This document shows, one piece after another, positions 35,537 to 44,038 of a stretch of 46,328 bases of DNA; positions within the stretch are counted from its first letter, which is position 1; each line of letters opens with the position of its first letter. The translations under genes and the position numbers were made by a program. This DNA is from DATDDB01 sp035260545 (GTDB lineage: Bacteria > Pseudomonadota > Gammaproteobacteria > Burkholderiales > Gallionellaceae): positions 1 through 46,328 of the forward strand of contig DATFUZ010000106.1 of the NCBI GenBank assembly GCA_035260545.1, in the 5' to 3' direction. The notes under the pieces are model-generated. The model was not told the origin of the DNA and did not search any database. It worked only from the letters and a program-made list of their open reading frames with translations.

Positions 35537-37099
35537 TTGTCCGTTCCCGCCAAAATCCTGTTCGTCACCCCTGAAATCTACCCGCTGGTCAAAACCGGCG
35601 GGCTGGCGGACATCAGCGGCGCGCTGCCGCTGGCCCTGCTCAAATTGGGCCTGGACGTACGGGTACTGGTGCCGGGCTATCCGCCCATCCTGGAAAAATT
35701 GCCGGATGCCAGGCCCCTGGCGGACCTTTCCGCGGTGGCGGGCGATTCGGGCGGCGCGCGCCTCCTGGGCGCCACAATGCCGGGCAGCAATCTGCCGCTC
35801 CTGGTGCTGGATTGCCCCATGCTGTTTGCCCGCCCCGGCGGCCCCTACCTGTCGCCGGAGGGGCGCGACTGGGAAGACAACGTGCTGCGCTTCGGACTGC
35901 TCGGACGCGTGGGTGCGCTCCTCGCATCGGGCGATTCGCCGCTGTCCTGGCTGCCGGACATCGTTCACTGTAATGACTGGCAAAGCGGGCTGATTCCGGC
36001 CCTCCTGCACTATTCGGAGAAGCCGCACGCGAAGACGGTGATGTCCATCCACAACCTGATGTTCCAGGGCAACTTCGGCCGCGAATGGGTGACCCACCTT
36101 GGTCTGCCGGCCTCGGCGTTTGACGTCAACGGCGTGGAGTTTTACGGGCATTTCTCCTTCCTCAAGGCGGGGCTGTACTTCGCGGACGAAATTACCACAG
36201 TCAGCCGCACCTATGCCGAAGAGATCCAGACGCCCGAATTCGGCTACGGCATGGACGGACTGCTGAAATGGCGCCGCGGCGTGCTGCACGGCATCGTCAA
36301 CGGCATCGGGGATGACTGGCATCCGGCATCCGACCCCTACCTGCACGCCCGTTACACCCGCCAGTCGCTGCGCGCGAAATCCGTCAACAAGGGGGCATTG
36401 CAGGCGGAAATGAATCTCGATGCGGAGGCGGCCGCGCCCCTGCTGTGCATGGTGAGCCGGCTGACGCGGCAAAAGGGCATAGACCTCGTGCTCGACTGCA
36501 TGCCCGACCTGGTAGAAGCCGGTGCGCAAATCGCGGTGCTGGGCAGCGGCGAGCGCCAGTACGAAGAACGCCTGGGCGACCTGGCGCGCCGCTATCCCGG
36601 CCGTATCGGCATCTCCATCGGGCACAATGAAGGCCTGGCGCACCGGCTGATCGCGGGCGGCGACATGTTCCTCATGCCCTCGCGCTTCGAACCGTGCGGA
36701 CTCGCGCAGATGTATGCGATGAATTACGGCACGCCGCCCGTGGCGCGGCGGACGGGCGGCCTGTCCGACACCATTGTCGACACGAACGAAGCCGCACTGC
36801 ATGACGGGATCGCCACCGGCTTTCTGTTTGACGGACAGAGTTCGGCCTCGCTGATGTTTGCCTTGCGCCGCGCCCTGGCATGCTACAAGACCAAGACCGT
36901 CTGGCGGGCCGTCCAGGCCAACGGCATGAAACGCGATTTCAGCTGGAACAACGCCGCTCAAGCCTACGTGGCCATATATCAAGCCGCGCTGCTCCTGCCC
37001 GAGAGCAACGGTGCGGCGCCCCGGCCGCGAAGGTCCAGGCCGCAAGCGGCGGGGAAGACCAAGCCCAAGTCGCCCAAGGCTGCGCTGTCCAAGAGATAA
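35537..37099 (+). CDS. glgA: Glycogen synthase (ADP-glucose)
   Basis: 520 residues, GT5 family; extends alpha-1,4-glucan using ADP-glucose. The N-terminal substrate loop is LVKTGGLADISG (K19) and the C-terminal donor site is PSRFEPCGLAQMYAMNYG. The start codon is TTG directly after the pgi stop, with GGAAG 6 nt upstream; no ATG or GTG follows before the conserved N-terminal strand, so TTG is the real start. The last 30 or so residues are a basic Pro/Arg/Lys-rich tail (PRPRRSRPQAA) beyond the usual 480-490 residue family end. The stop codon shares its last base with the start of the next gene. Confidence 0.96.
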   Translation: MSVPAKILFVTPEIYPLVKTGGLADISGALPLALLKLGLDVRVLVPGYPPILEKLPDARPLADLSAVAGDSGGARLLGATMPGSNLPLLVLDCPMLFARPGGPYLSPEGRDWEDNVLRFGLLGRVGALLASGDSPLSWLPDIVHCNDWQSGLIPALLHYSEKPHAKTVMSIHNLMFQGNFGREWVTHLGLPASAFDVNGVEFYGHFSFLKAGLYFADEITTVSRTYAEEIQTPEFGYGMDGLLKWRRGVLHGIVNGIGDDWHPASDPYLHARYTRQSLRAKSVNKGALQAEMNLDAEAAAPLLCMVSRLTRQKGIDLVLDCMPDLVEAGAQIAVLGSGERQYEERLGDLARRYPGRIGISIGHNEGLAHRLIAGGDMFLMPSRFEPCGLAQMYAMNYGTPPVARRTGGLSDTIVDTNEAALHDGIATGFLFDGQSSASLMFALRRALACYKTKTVWRAVQANGMKRDFSWNNAAQAYVAIYQAALLLPESNGAAPRPRRSRPQAAGKTKPKSPKAALSKR

Positions 37100-37785
37100 T
37101 GGAGAACTTCAAGGACAATATCTTCACCATGCTGCAGTTGCAGCGCGCCCTCAACGACCATGAGGACATGGACTGGTTTGCCAAGCAACCGCTCTTTCTG
37201 CGCGCCGCCGCACTCTCCGCGGCCAGCGCCATGCAGCACTATGGCTACCGGCTGTGGGCCAATGTCGAACCCATGCTGCCGGAAGTGCGCCACGACATGG
37301 AGAACATCCTGAATTACCTGCTCGCCCACGCGATCGCGCGCAAGGGCAGGCGCGATGAGGAGCTCTATCGCGTCGCCCGGGAAATCGAGGCCCTTTATAA
37401 AAAAACCGCCGTCAAGGATGAGCACTTCGGCATGGCCTATCTGGAAAAGATGGAATTGCTGGCCGCGAAGGCCGCCGCGCATGACGACGCAGCCGCGTGG
37501 ACCGCCTTCTTCTCTGCGCTACCGGACCTCGGCCTTCAGTGGAACGACTTCTGCCGCACCTATCTGTCCGAGAACATCCTGAAGCTGTTCCGCATGGACT
37601 ATGGGCGCGACAACAAGGCCTACCTGGAAGCGTGGGGCGAAAAACCGGACTACGTGCACCTGGAAGAGATCATTTCCGAAATGGGCGACATGGATCTGTC
37701 CACCATCAGGCATGCGCTGGTGATGCGCTATTTCGTGCTCACCGGACGCCGCGAGACGGACCACGCCAGAGCACCCAGACAATAG
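37099..37785 (+). CDS. Dimeric dUTPase-fold protein, probably inactive
   Basis: 228 residues, coupled to glgA by a TAATG overlap. The layout follows the all-alpha dimeric dUTPase family (dUTPase_2): an opening helix with MLQLQRALND, the region AMQHYGYRLWANVEPMLPEV, and the C-terminal signature YLSENILKLFRMDYGRDNKA. From memory, active members have Glu-rich metal sites before HHGWKWWK and an ELVDIWHF helix. Here the matching stretches are AALSAASAMQHYGY and HDMENILNY, so most magnesium-binding acids are missing. I infer a pseudoenzyme or a changed substrate. Being the fourth gene of the glycogen operon suggests a role other than dUTP removal. Database annotation is likely to read dUTP diphosphatase. 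Confidence 0.65.
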   Translation: MENFKDNIFTMLQLQRALNDHEDMDWFAKQPLFLRAAALSAASAMQHYGYRLWANVEPMLPEVRHDMENILNYLLAHAIARKGRRDEELYRVAREIEALYKKTAVKDEHFGMAYLEKMELLAAKAAAHDDAAAWTAFFSALPDLGLQWNDFCRTYLSENILKLFRMDYGRDNKAYLEAWGEKPDYVHLEEIISEMGDMDLSTIRHALVMRYFVLTGRRETDHARAPRQ

Positions 37786-37822
37786 CCTTCATGGAGGCGG
37801 CGACCTTGCGCGACCAACGGCC

Positions 37823-39409
37823 ATGAGCGAGTTTCCCGCCCAGCAACAGCTCATTGCCGCTCTGCGCAATCCGGCGCGCAGCCCGCTGCGTCCCCACAGA
37901 GTGCGGCTGATCGAAACGCACATTTCCTGGGTGCTGCTCGCCGGCAAGTTCGCCTACAAGATCAAGAAGGCGGTGAACCTGGAATTCCTGGACTTCAGCA
38001 CGCTGGCCGCGCGCCGCTTCTATTGCGAGGAAGAACTGCGCATCAACCGGCGCCTGGCGCCCCAACTCTACCTCGACGTCATCCCCATCGGCGGACGCCC
38101 GGAGCAGCCGGTGCCAGGCGGCGAACCTGCCATCGAATATGCGGTCAGGATGCGGCGTTTCGCCGCCGGCAAGCTGCTGGACAGGCTGCTGCCCAAAGGG
38201 CTGGTCACGCGCAAACATATGGACCTGCTCGCCGCGACCCTCGCCGCATTCCACGGCGCGCTGCCCCCCGCGGCCCCGGACACGCCATACGGCACGCCCG
38301 CCAGCATACGCGCCGCGGCAACGCAGAATTTCGAGCAGTTGTACGGGCTGCTTCCTGACGTGGCGGACCGCGCCGACCTCGCCGCTGTGCGCGAACTCGC
38401 CGAGGCGGAGTATGCCCGATGCGCGCAGGATTTTTCCGCCCGCCGCACGCAGGGCCATGTGCGCGAATGCCATGGCGACCTGCACCTGGGCAATATCGCG
38501 CTGATCCGTGGCGAGCCCGTGCCGTTCGACGGCATCGAATTCAGCGCCGAGCTGCGCTGGGCGGATGTGATGAGCGAAACGGCCTTCCTGACGATGGACC
38601 TGCTGCTCCACGGCGCAAGCGCACTTGCTTTCCGCTTCCTCAACGCCTACCTTGAAGCAGGCGGCGACTATGCCGGGGTCCGCACACTGCGCTACTACCT
38701 CGCTTACCGCGCCATGGTGCGCGCGAAGATCGGCGCGATCCGCCTCCGCCAAAGCGGACTCTCCCGCCGCGCGCATGTGCGGGAACTGGCGAGCTGCCGC
38801 GCATACCTCGCATTGGCGCGAGCCTGCCTGGAATCGCGTCAGCCCGCGCTCATCATCACCCACGGCCTGCCCGGTTCGGGCAAGACCACCTTCGCCCAGG
38901 AGGCACTGGAACGGCTGGGCGCAATTCGCATCCGTTCCGACGTGGAACGCAAGCGTCTGTTCGGGCTCGCCCCCCTGGAAGCAAGCCGCGGCGGAAATGG
39001 CATTTACAGCGCGGACGCCACCCGGCGCACCTATGCGCGCCTGTACGAGCTGGCGCAAATTGCCCTGACGGCGGGTTTCCCGGTCATCGTGGACGCCGCC
39101 TTTCTCCGCCGCGGCGAGCGTGAGCATTTCCGCGCCCTCGCCCGCGAAATGCGCGCGCCCTTCGCCATCGCCTCGCTGTCGGCACCGGATGAGGTGCTGC
39201 GATCACGACTCGCACAGCGCCAGACGCAGGCGCAAGACGCCTCCGAGGCGGACACGGGTGTGCTGGACATGCTGCAAGGCGTGCAAGAGGCGCTGGACGC
39301 CGCGGAATACGCACACTGCGCTGAATTCAAGCATGACGCAGCGGTCGGTCCGGCGGACAACGAGCGCGCCTGGAAGCGATTGCAGGGACTCCTGACACCG
39401 CATGCCTGA
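37823..39409 (+). CDS. Aminoglycoside-phosphotransferase-like / P-loop kinase fusion
   Basis: 528 residues in two parts. Residues 1-340 are a kinase-like fold of the APH family, with catalytic motif CHGDLHLGNI and metal site PFDGIEFS. Residues 345-528 are a P-loop ATPase/kinase of the zeta-toxin/AAA_33 group, with Walker A HGLPGSGKTTFA and a mobile arginine-rich region (RIRSDVERKRLFG). This fusion is widespread in proteobacteria with no known substrate; antibiotic resistance should not be assumed. It lies 37 bp after the dUTPase-like gene on the same strand and may be the last gene of the operon. Confidence 0.88.
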   Translation: MSEFPAQQQLIAALRNPARSPLRPHRVRLIETHISWVLLAGKFAYKIKKAVNLEFLDFSTLAARRFYCEEELRINRRLAPQLYLDVIPIGGRPEQPVPGGEPAIEYAVRMRRFAAGKLLDRLLPKGLVTRKHMDLLAATLAAFHGALPPAAPDTPYGTPASIRAAATQNFEQLYGLLPDVADRADLAAVRELAEAEYARCAQDFSARRTQGHVRECHGDLHLGNIALIRGEPVPFDGIEFSAELRWADVMSETAFLTMDLLLHGASALAFRFLNAYLEAGGDYAGVRTLRYYLAYRAMVRAKIGAIRLRQSGLSRRAHVRELASCRAYLALARACLESRQPALIITHGLPGSGKTTFAQEALERLGAIRIRSDVERKRLFGLAPLEASRGGNGIYSADATRRTYARLYELAQIALTAGFPVIVDAAFLRRGEREHFRALAREMRAPFAIASLSAPDEVLRSRLAQRQTQAQDASEADTGVLDMLQGVQEALDAAEYAHCAEFKHDAAVGPADNERAWKRLQGLLTPHA

Positions 39410-39499
39410 TTCCGCCTGACGCTCATACGGTTCGATTTCCCTTATACTCCACCGCAAATTTCCCAACGTCCACCCCTGCCTGCCGGAGGAAAGCACCCC

Positions 39500-40594
39500 A
39501 TGTCCAGCCTGCTGTTTTCGCCATTCAAGTTGCGCGAGCTCGACCTGCCCAACCGCATCGTGATCGCCCCCATGTGCCAGTATTCAGCCGAGGACGGCAA
39601 TGTCGGCGACTGGCATGTGATGCATCTGGGCAGCCTGTCGCACAGCGGAGCAGGCATGCTGATTATCGAGGCGACCGGCGTGCTCCCCGAGGGGCGCATC
39701 ACACCCGCCTGCCCGGGACTGTGGAGCGATGCCAACGAGGCGGCATTTGCCCACGTGCTGGGCGCAGTAAGACAGTATTCGAGGATGCCGGTCGCCATCC
39801 AGCTCGCCCATGCGGGACGCAAGGCTTCGTGCGCCCCGCCGTGGAAGGGAGGGAGGCAATTGCCCGCTTCCGCGGGCGGCTGGACGCCCGTGGCGCCCTC
39901 TGCACTTCCCTTCAATGACGCCGATCCCGCCCCGGATGCGCTGGACCAGGCCGGAATAGCGCGGGTGCGCCACGCCTTCGTGGCCGCCGCCGGCCGCGCC
40001 GGCCGGCTGGGCATCGACGCCATCGAAATTCACGCCGCTCACGGCTATCTGCTGCACCAATTCCTGTCGCCGCTGACCAACCGGCGCGAGGATGCCTATG
40101 GCGGAAGTCTGCAAAACCGCATGCGCCTCGCGCTGGAAGTTTTCGCGGACGTGCGCGCGGCCTGGCCGACGCACAAGCCGCTGGGCATACGCGTCTCGGC
40201 CAGCGACTGGGTGGAAGGCGGCTGGGACCTGGACCAGACGGCGGAACTCGCCCGGGAACTGAAAAAACTGGGCTGCGATTATGTCCACGCATCCGGAGGG
40301 GGCCTCTCCCCCAAACAGCAGCTAGCGCCCGCGCCGGGCTACCAGGTGCCGTTTGCCCAGCGCATCAGGCAGGAAACGGGACTCGCCACCATTGCGGTCG
40401 GCCTGATTACCGAACCGCAGCAAGCTGAAACCATAGTTGCGGGCGGCAGCGCGGACCTGGTGGCCCTGGCGCGCGGCATGCTCTATGACCCCCGCTGGCC
40501 ATGGCACGCGGCCGCTGAACTGGGCGCCCAGGTCGAAGCGCCGCCCCAATACTGGCGCAGTACGGCGGCCAGCCTGTTCAAACCCCGGCCCTAA
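39500..40594 (+). CDS. Old yellow enzyme, YqjM-like NADH:flavin oxidoreductase
   Basis: 364 residues, FMN-binding barrel of the old yellow enzyme family. C26 and Y28 in APMCQYSA match the redox-tuning Cys26 and Tyr28 of Bacillus YqjM, placing it in the thermophilic-like subclass. The substrate histidines are in IEIHAAHGYLLHQFLSP, followed by NRREDAYGGSL. It reduces activated C=C bonds with NAD(P)H; the natural substrate is unknown. A strong GGAGGAAAG ribosome binding site precedes the ATG. It stands between the kinase fusion and parA without overlap. Confidence 0.93.
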   Translation: MSSLLFSPFKLRELDLPNRIVIAPMCQYSAEDGNVGDWHVMHLGSLSHSGAGMLIIEATGVLPEGRITPACPGLWSDANEAAFAHVLGAVRQYSRMPVAIQLAHAGRKASCAPPWKGGRQLPASAGGWTPVAPSALPFNDADPAPDALDQAGIARVRHAFVAAAGRAGRLGIDAIEIHAAHGYLLHQFLSPLTNRREDAYGGSLQNRMRLALEVFADVRAAWPTHKPLGIRVSASDWVEGGWDLDQTAELARELKKLGCDYVHASGGGLSPKQQLAPAPGYQVPFAQRIRQETGLATIAVGLITEPQQAETIVAGGSADLVALARGMLYDPRWPWHAAAELGAQVEAPPQYWRSTAASLFKPRP

Positions 40595-40807
40595 ATGCGA
40601 TAAGGCCATGATGTTTGGGTGCAAATACAATATCGCGCCGGGCGCAAGACATGGCCGCTTGCGTGGCCACTTGCATAACCTATAAAAATCATGCTTTAAT
40701 GCAGACAATGTTTAAGATATGCATTAAGAACTTCCGCTAAGCTGACATTTCACGACATTCCGGCTTGGCGATTTTGCGTGCCGTTATTTGAAATGGGAAC
40801 GCACACC

Positions 40808-41614
40808 ATGCGGACAATACTGGTCATCAACTCAAAGGGCGGCGCGGGCAAGACAACCGTGACCACCAACCTTGCTGGCTATTACGCCAACCAGAAGATG
40901 CGCACCACCATCCTGGACTGCGACCCTCAGGGGTCGAGTCTGCAGTGGTTGCGCGTGAGGCCTTCGCATTTTGAAAACATCCATGGCTCCAACGGCGCAC
41001 CGGCCAAGGGTGCGGCGCCGCTGACCAGCATCAAGGCATGGGTGCCTGACAATACCGAGGTGCTCATCATCGACGCGCCGGCTGGCGTGCGCGGCCTGCT
41101 GCTGAAGGATCTGGTGCGCAGATCGAACTTCATCCTGATCCCCGTCGCGCCCTCACCCATCGACATCCATGCCACGGCCGACTTCGTGAAAGACCTGTTC
41201 CTCTCCGGGGGCGCGCGCAACTCGAAGGCGCAAATCGGCGTCGTGGCGAACCGCGTGCGCAATTCATCGCCCGACTACGAACCGCTGGAGCGCTTTCTGG
41301 GTGCGCTGAAATTGCCGCTGCTGTCGCGCATCAAGGATTCGCACAACTACATCCGCGCGGTTGAAAAGGGCTTGGGCGTGTTCGAGATGGACGAAGAATC
41401 CACGCTGGCCGAGCGCCAGGAGTTCCTCCCCATTTTCCGCTGGCTGGAAGGCCACCCGATCCAGACGCCGCAGCCGGTCGCCCACAACACGCCGCTGCCG
41501 GACAAGGTGGTCAGCATCGACAAAACCGGCAAGCTGGCCGCCATCCGTTCGAATGGCAAGACGCTGATCAACTCCCTGCTGCAAACGACGACCCGGTTCC
41601 GGGACGGCCTCTGA
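40808..41614 (+). CDS. Orphan ParA/MinD-type ATPase
   Basis: 268 residues with the deviant Walker A NSKGGAGKTT (signature lysine K10, phosphate lysine K15), then ILDCDPQGSSLQW and IIDAPAG, all typical of ParA. No parB gene or cluster of parS-like sites is seen nearby, and the gene is flanked by metabolic genes, so it is not the chromosome-partition pair. Relatives position cellular cargo such as protein complexes. The ATG at 40808 is preceded by GGGA; an earlier in-frame ATG at 40793 and GTG at 40778 exist but place extra residues before the conserved strand. The 213-bp upstream gap is AT-richer than its surroundings and probably holds its promoter. Confidence 0.85.
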   Translation: MRTILVINSKGGAGKTTVTTNLAGYYANQKMRTTILDCDPQGSSLQWLRVRPSHFENIHGSNGAPAKGAAPLTSIKAWVPDNTEVLIIDAPAGVRGLLLKDLVRRSNFILIPVAPSPIDIHATADFVKDLFLSGGARNSKAQIGVVANRVRNSSPDYEPLERFLGALKLPLLSRIKDSHNYIRAVEKGLGVFEMDEESTLAERQEFLPIFRWLEGHPIQTPQPVAHNTPLPDKVVSIDKTGKLAAIRSNGKTLINSLLQTTTRFRDGL

Positions 41615-41742
41615 CACAGACGGGCATTGCCCCGAGGCGCGGCGCCTGCGCTCCGCGCAAAGCGGTTTCATACTGCCTGGCGGTAAATTCAGGAAGATAA
41701 ACCCGGGCAGTCGGGAAAGGAACGACGACGACTGCGAACAGG

Positions 41743-41773
41743 CGGCCTTCCGCTGGCTGAATCCGGAAGGCCG
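41743..41773. terminator. Hairpin between convergent parA and slyD
   Basis: Arms CGGCCTTCCG and CGGAAGGCCG (10 bp) with an 11-nt loop lie 10 bp after the slyD-like stop and 129 bp after parA. There is no T run on either side. The convergent position fits a bidirectional transcription stop, but the evidence is the stem only. Confidence 0.4.
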
Positions 41774-41782
41774 TTCGATCGC

Positions 41783-42274
41783 TCAATGGTGGTGGTGGTG
41801 CCCGCCCTCGTCATGGACGTGGCCGTGGCTGAGTTCCTCTGGCGTAGCGGCACGCACGGCGGCGACCGTGCAATCGAACTTCAGCGTCTTTCCGGCAAGC
41901 GGGTGATTGCCGTCCACGGTGACCTCGCTGTCGGTAACGTCGACCACCGTATACAGCATGTAGTCATCGTCGTCCGCGCCTTCCGCGCCGCCCTCGAACT
42001 GCATGCCCACCTTCACGTTGGGCGGAAACAGGCTGCGCGGTTCCACGTGCACCAGCTCGTGGTCATATTCCCCGAACGCATCGTCCGGCTCCATATCCAC
42101 CACGCACCTGTCGCCGACATCCTTGCCGTGCAGCTTTTCTTCAACCAGCGGAAAGATGCCGTCATATCCTCCGTGCAGGTAACTCACCGGCTGCTCTGTC
42201 TTCTCGAGCAGTTCGCCGGCGGCGTCTGTCAGTACATACTGGAGGGAAACGACGGTGTCCTTGGCGATTTTCAT
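41783..42274 (-). CDS. slyD: FKBP-type peptidyl-prolyl isomerase, SlyD-like
   Basis: 163 residues. An FKBP core (DTVVSLQYVLTDAAGELL, then GDRCVVDMEPDDAFGEYD) holds the insert-in-flap domain typical of SlyD. The last 14 residues are histidine-rich (HGHVHDEGGHHHHH), a metal-binding tail used by SlyD proteins for nickel handling. It acts as a cytoplasmic folding helper. The start codon overlaps the stop of the peroxiredoxin gene as TAATG, so translation is coupled. Confidence 0.93.
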   Translation of the reverse strand: MKIAKDTVVSLQYVLTDAAGELLEKTEQPVSYLHGGYDGIFPLVEEKLHGKDVGDRCVVDMEPDDAFGEYDHELVHVEPRSLFPPNVKVGMQFEGGAEGADDDDYMLYTVVDVTDSEVTVDGNHPLAGKTLKFDCTVAAVRAATPEELSHGHVHDEGGHHHHH

Positions 42275-42744
42275 TATTTCACTTCCTTCACGAGATTCAG
42301 TATTTCCTGGGGGTGTCCGTGCGCATGGACGCCGTACAGGGCGTGCCGCAATCTTCCCTGCTTGTCGATGATAAAGGTGGAACGCTGGATCGCCCTCACC
42401 ATGCCGCCGGGCAGTTCCTTGTCAACGAGCACGCCATATGTTTCGCACACCTGACCTTCGGTGTCGGCCAGCAGCAGCACCGACAGGCCATGCTTGTCGC
42501 GGAACTCGGCGTGACTCAGGCAATCGTCCCTGCTGACTCCGATCACCACGGTATCGAGCTTGGCGAATTCGTCCTCCAGTTCGGTAAACTCATTCGCCTC
42601 CATGGTGCAGCCTGGAGTATCGTCCTTGGGATAGAAGTACAGGACGGCATTTTTCTTGCCGCGGAGATCCGAGAGCCTGAACATTTCCATGTCCGCATCG
42701 GGCAACTCGAATTGGGGTGCATCCATTCCAGCTTGCAGAACCAT
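42274..42744 (-). CDS. bcp: Thioredoxin-dependent peroxiredoxin (Bcp/PrxQ)
   Basis: 156 residues; reduces hydroperoxides in the cytoplasm. The peroxidatic cysteine is C46 in DDTPGCTMEANEF. The resolving cysteine found five residues later in E. coli Bcp is absent (Asn51). C75 in SRDDCLSH and C100 are the only other cysteines, so the recycling mechanism is either one-Cys or uses an unusual partner. A GAAGGAGGGG ribosome binding site precedes the start. Upstream lies the divergent roxA gene. Confidence 0.94.
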   Translation of the reverse strand: MVLQAGMDAPQFELPDADMEMFRLSDLRGKKNAVLYFYPKDDTPGCTMEANEFTELEDEFAKLDTVVIGVSRDDCLSHAEFRDKHGLSVLLLADTEGQVCETYGVLVDKELPGGMVRAIQRSTFIIDKQGRLRHALYGVHAHGHPQEILNLVKEVK

Positions 42745-42834
42745 TCCAGCCCCTCCTTCAAAACATTCTAACCGATTTCATTTTTCCGCAAACCCATTTT
42801 TGCAGTATACGATTCTGCGCTGTAGTGATACCGT

Positions 42835-42840
42835 TATAAT
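42835..42840 (+). promoter_or_regulatory. -10 element of a roxA promoter
   Basis: TATAAT lies 49 bp before the roxA start in the gap shared with divergent bcp. No good -35 box is found at the right spacing, so an activator or extended contact may be needed. Confidence 0.4.
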
Positions 42841-42889
42841 TCATTTGCTGGCGCAGGCATCCGCCCGCCATCCACCAACAACCTTATCG

Positions 42890-44035
42890 ATGATGAAATC
42901 CGGATTGACCTTGCTCGGCGGACTGAGTCCCGCCAATTTTCTCAAGCATTACTGGCAGAAGAAGCCCCTGCTCATCCGTCAGGCCATTCCCGGTTTCAAG
43001 GGCTTGCTCAACCCGCAGCAACTGATGGCGCTGGCGTGCGATGCCGACGCCCAGGCACGCGCCGTCGTGCACCGTCGCAACAGATGGGACCTCTACCACG
43101 CCCCTTTTGAACCCGATGATTTTTCCGGCATGGAGAAGATGAAATGGACCGTGCTGGTGCAAGGGGTGAACCACTACCTGCCCCAAGCCGCGGAACTGCT
43201 CAAGCAGTTCACCTTCGTTCCGCACGCACGACTGGACGATCTGATGGTCAGCTATGCGCCGCGCGGCGGGGGCGTCGGCCCGCACTTCGATTCCTACGAT
43301 GTGTTCCTGCTGCAAGGCACGGGACACCGCCGCTGGCAGATCTCGACCCAAGCCGACCGCACGCTGATCGAGGGTGCGCCGCTGCGCATCCTCAAGGATT
43401 TCAGGGCGGAGCAGGAATGGGTGCTGGCGCCCGGCGACATGCTCTACCTGCCGCCGCACTGCGCGCATAACGGCATAGCCGAAGACGACTGCATGACGTA
43501 TTCGATCGGCTTTCGCACGCCCTCCTACCAGGAGCTGGCGGAGCAATTTCTGGTATACCTGCAGGACAGGATTTGCATAGACGGCATGTATGCGGACCCC
43601 GGCCTCCGGACTCAACGCCATCCCTCTGAACTCGGCGCCGACATGCTGCAGCAGGTCGGCGACGCAATCGGCCGCATCCAGTGGAATGCACAGGACGTCG
43701 GCGGATTTCTCGGCAGCTATCTTTCGGAGCCCAAGCCGCACATCTTCTTCACGCCCCCCGGGCGCGCCCTTTCCCGCCAGCGCTTTGACGAGAGCGTGTC
43801 CACCAACGGTGTCGAACTGGACCTGAAAACGCAGATGCTGTGCTGGAACAACCTGGTATTCATCAACGGCACCGCGCACGCGGTGAGGCCTGCGGCATAC
43901 CGCGAACTGCGCGAACTGGCGGACAACCGGATGTTGCCGGCGCGCGCCGCGCCGTCGTCCGCCGCGCTGGAAGTGCTTTACCAATGCTATCTGGCCGGCT
44001 ATATTAGACCCGGACGCAGCAGGAAAAAAAATTGA
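42890..44035 (+). CDS. roxA: Ribosomal protein uL16 3-hydroxylase RoxA (JmjC/cupin)
   Basis: 381 residues (E. coli RoxA/YcfD has 373). A 2-oxoglutarate and Fe(II)-dependent oxygenase that hydroxylates an arginine of ribosomal protein L16. The iron ligands are H and D in VGPHFDSYDVF and the distal His in LPPHCAHNGIAED. The family opening is NFLKHYWQKKPLLIRQA, and a dimerisation and winged-helix part fills the C-terminus. Two ATGs in tandem (42890 and 42893) are possible starts. The next gene begins 3 bp after the stop. Because the enzyme needs oxygen, it would not act under full anoxia. Confidence 0.93.
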   Translation: MMKSGLTLLGGLSPANFLKHYWQKKPLLIRQAIPGFKGLLNPQQLMALACDADAQARAVVHRRNRWDLYHAPFEPDDFSGMEKMKWTVLVQGVNHYLPQAAELLKQFTFVPHARLDDLMVSYAPRGGGVGPHFDSYDVFLLQGTGHRRWQISTQADRTLIEGAPLRILKDFRAEQEWVLAPGDMLYLPPHCAHNGIAEDDCMTYSIGFRTPSYQELAEQFLVYLQDRICIDGMYADPGLRTQRHPSELGADMLQQVGDAIGRIQWNAQDVGGFLGSYLSEPKPHIFFTPPGRALSRQRFDESVSTNGVELDLKTQMLCWNNLVFINGTAHAVRPAAYRELRELADNRMLPARAAPSSAALEVLYQCYLAGYIRPGRSRKKN

Positions 44036-44038
44036 CCC

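Noticed and set aside
38450..38560. Aminoglycoside resistance from the APH motif
   Set aside because: The domain is fused to a P-loop kinase as in widespread housekeeping fusions; no resistance context or mobile element.
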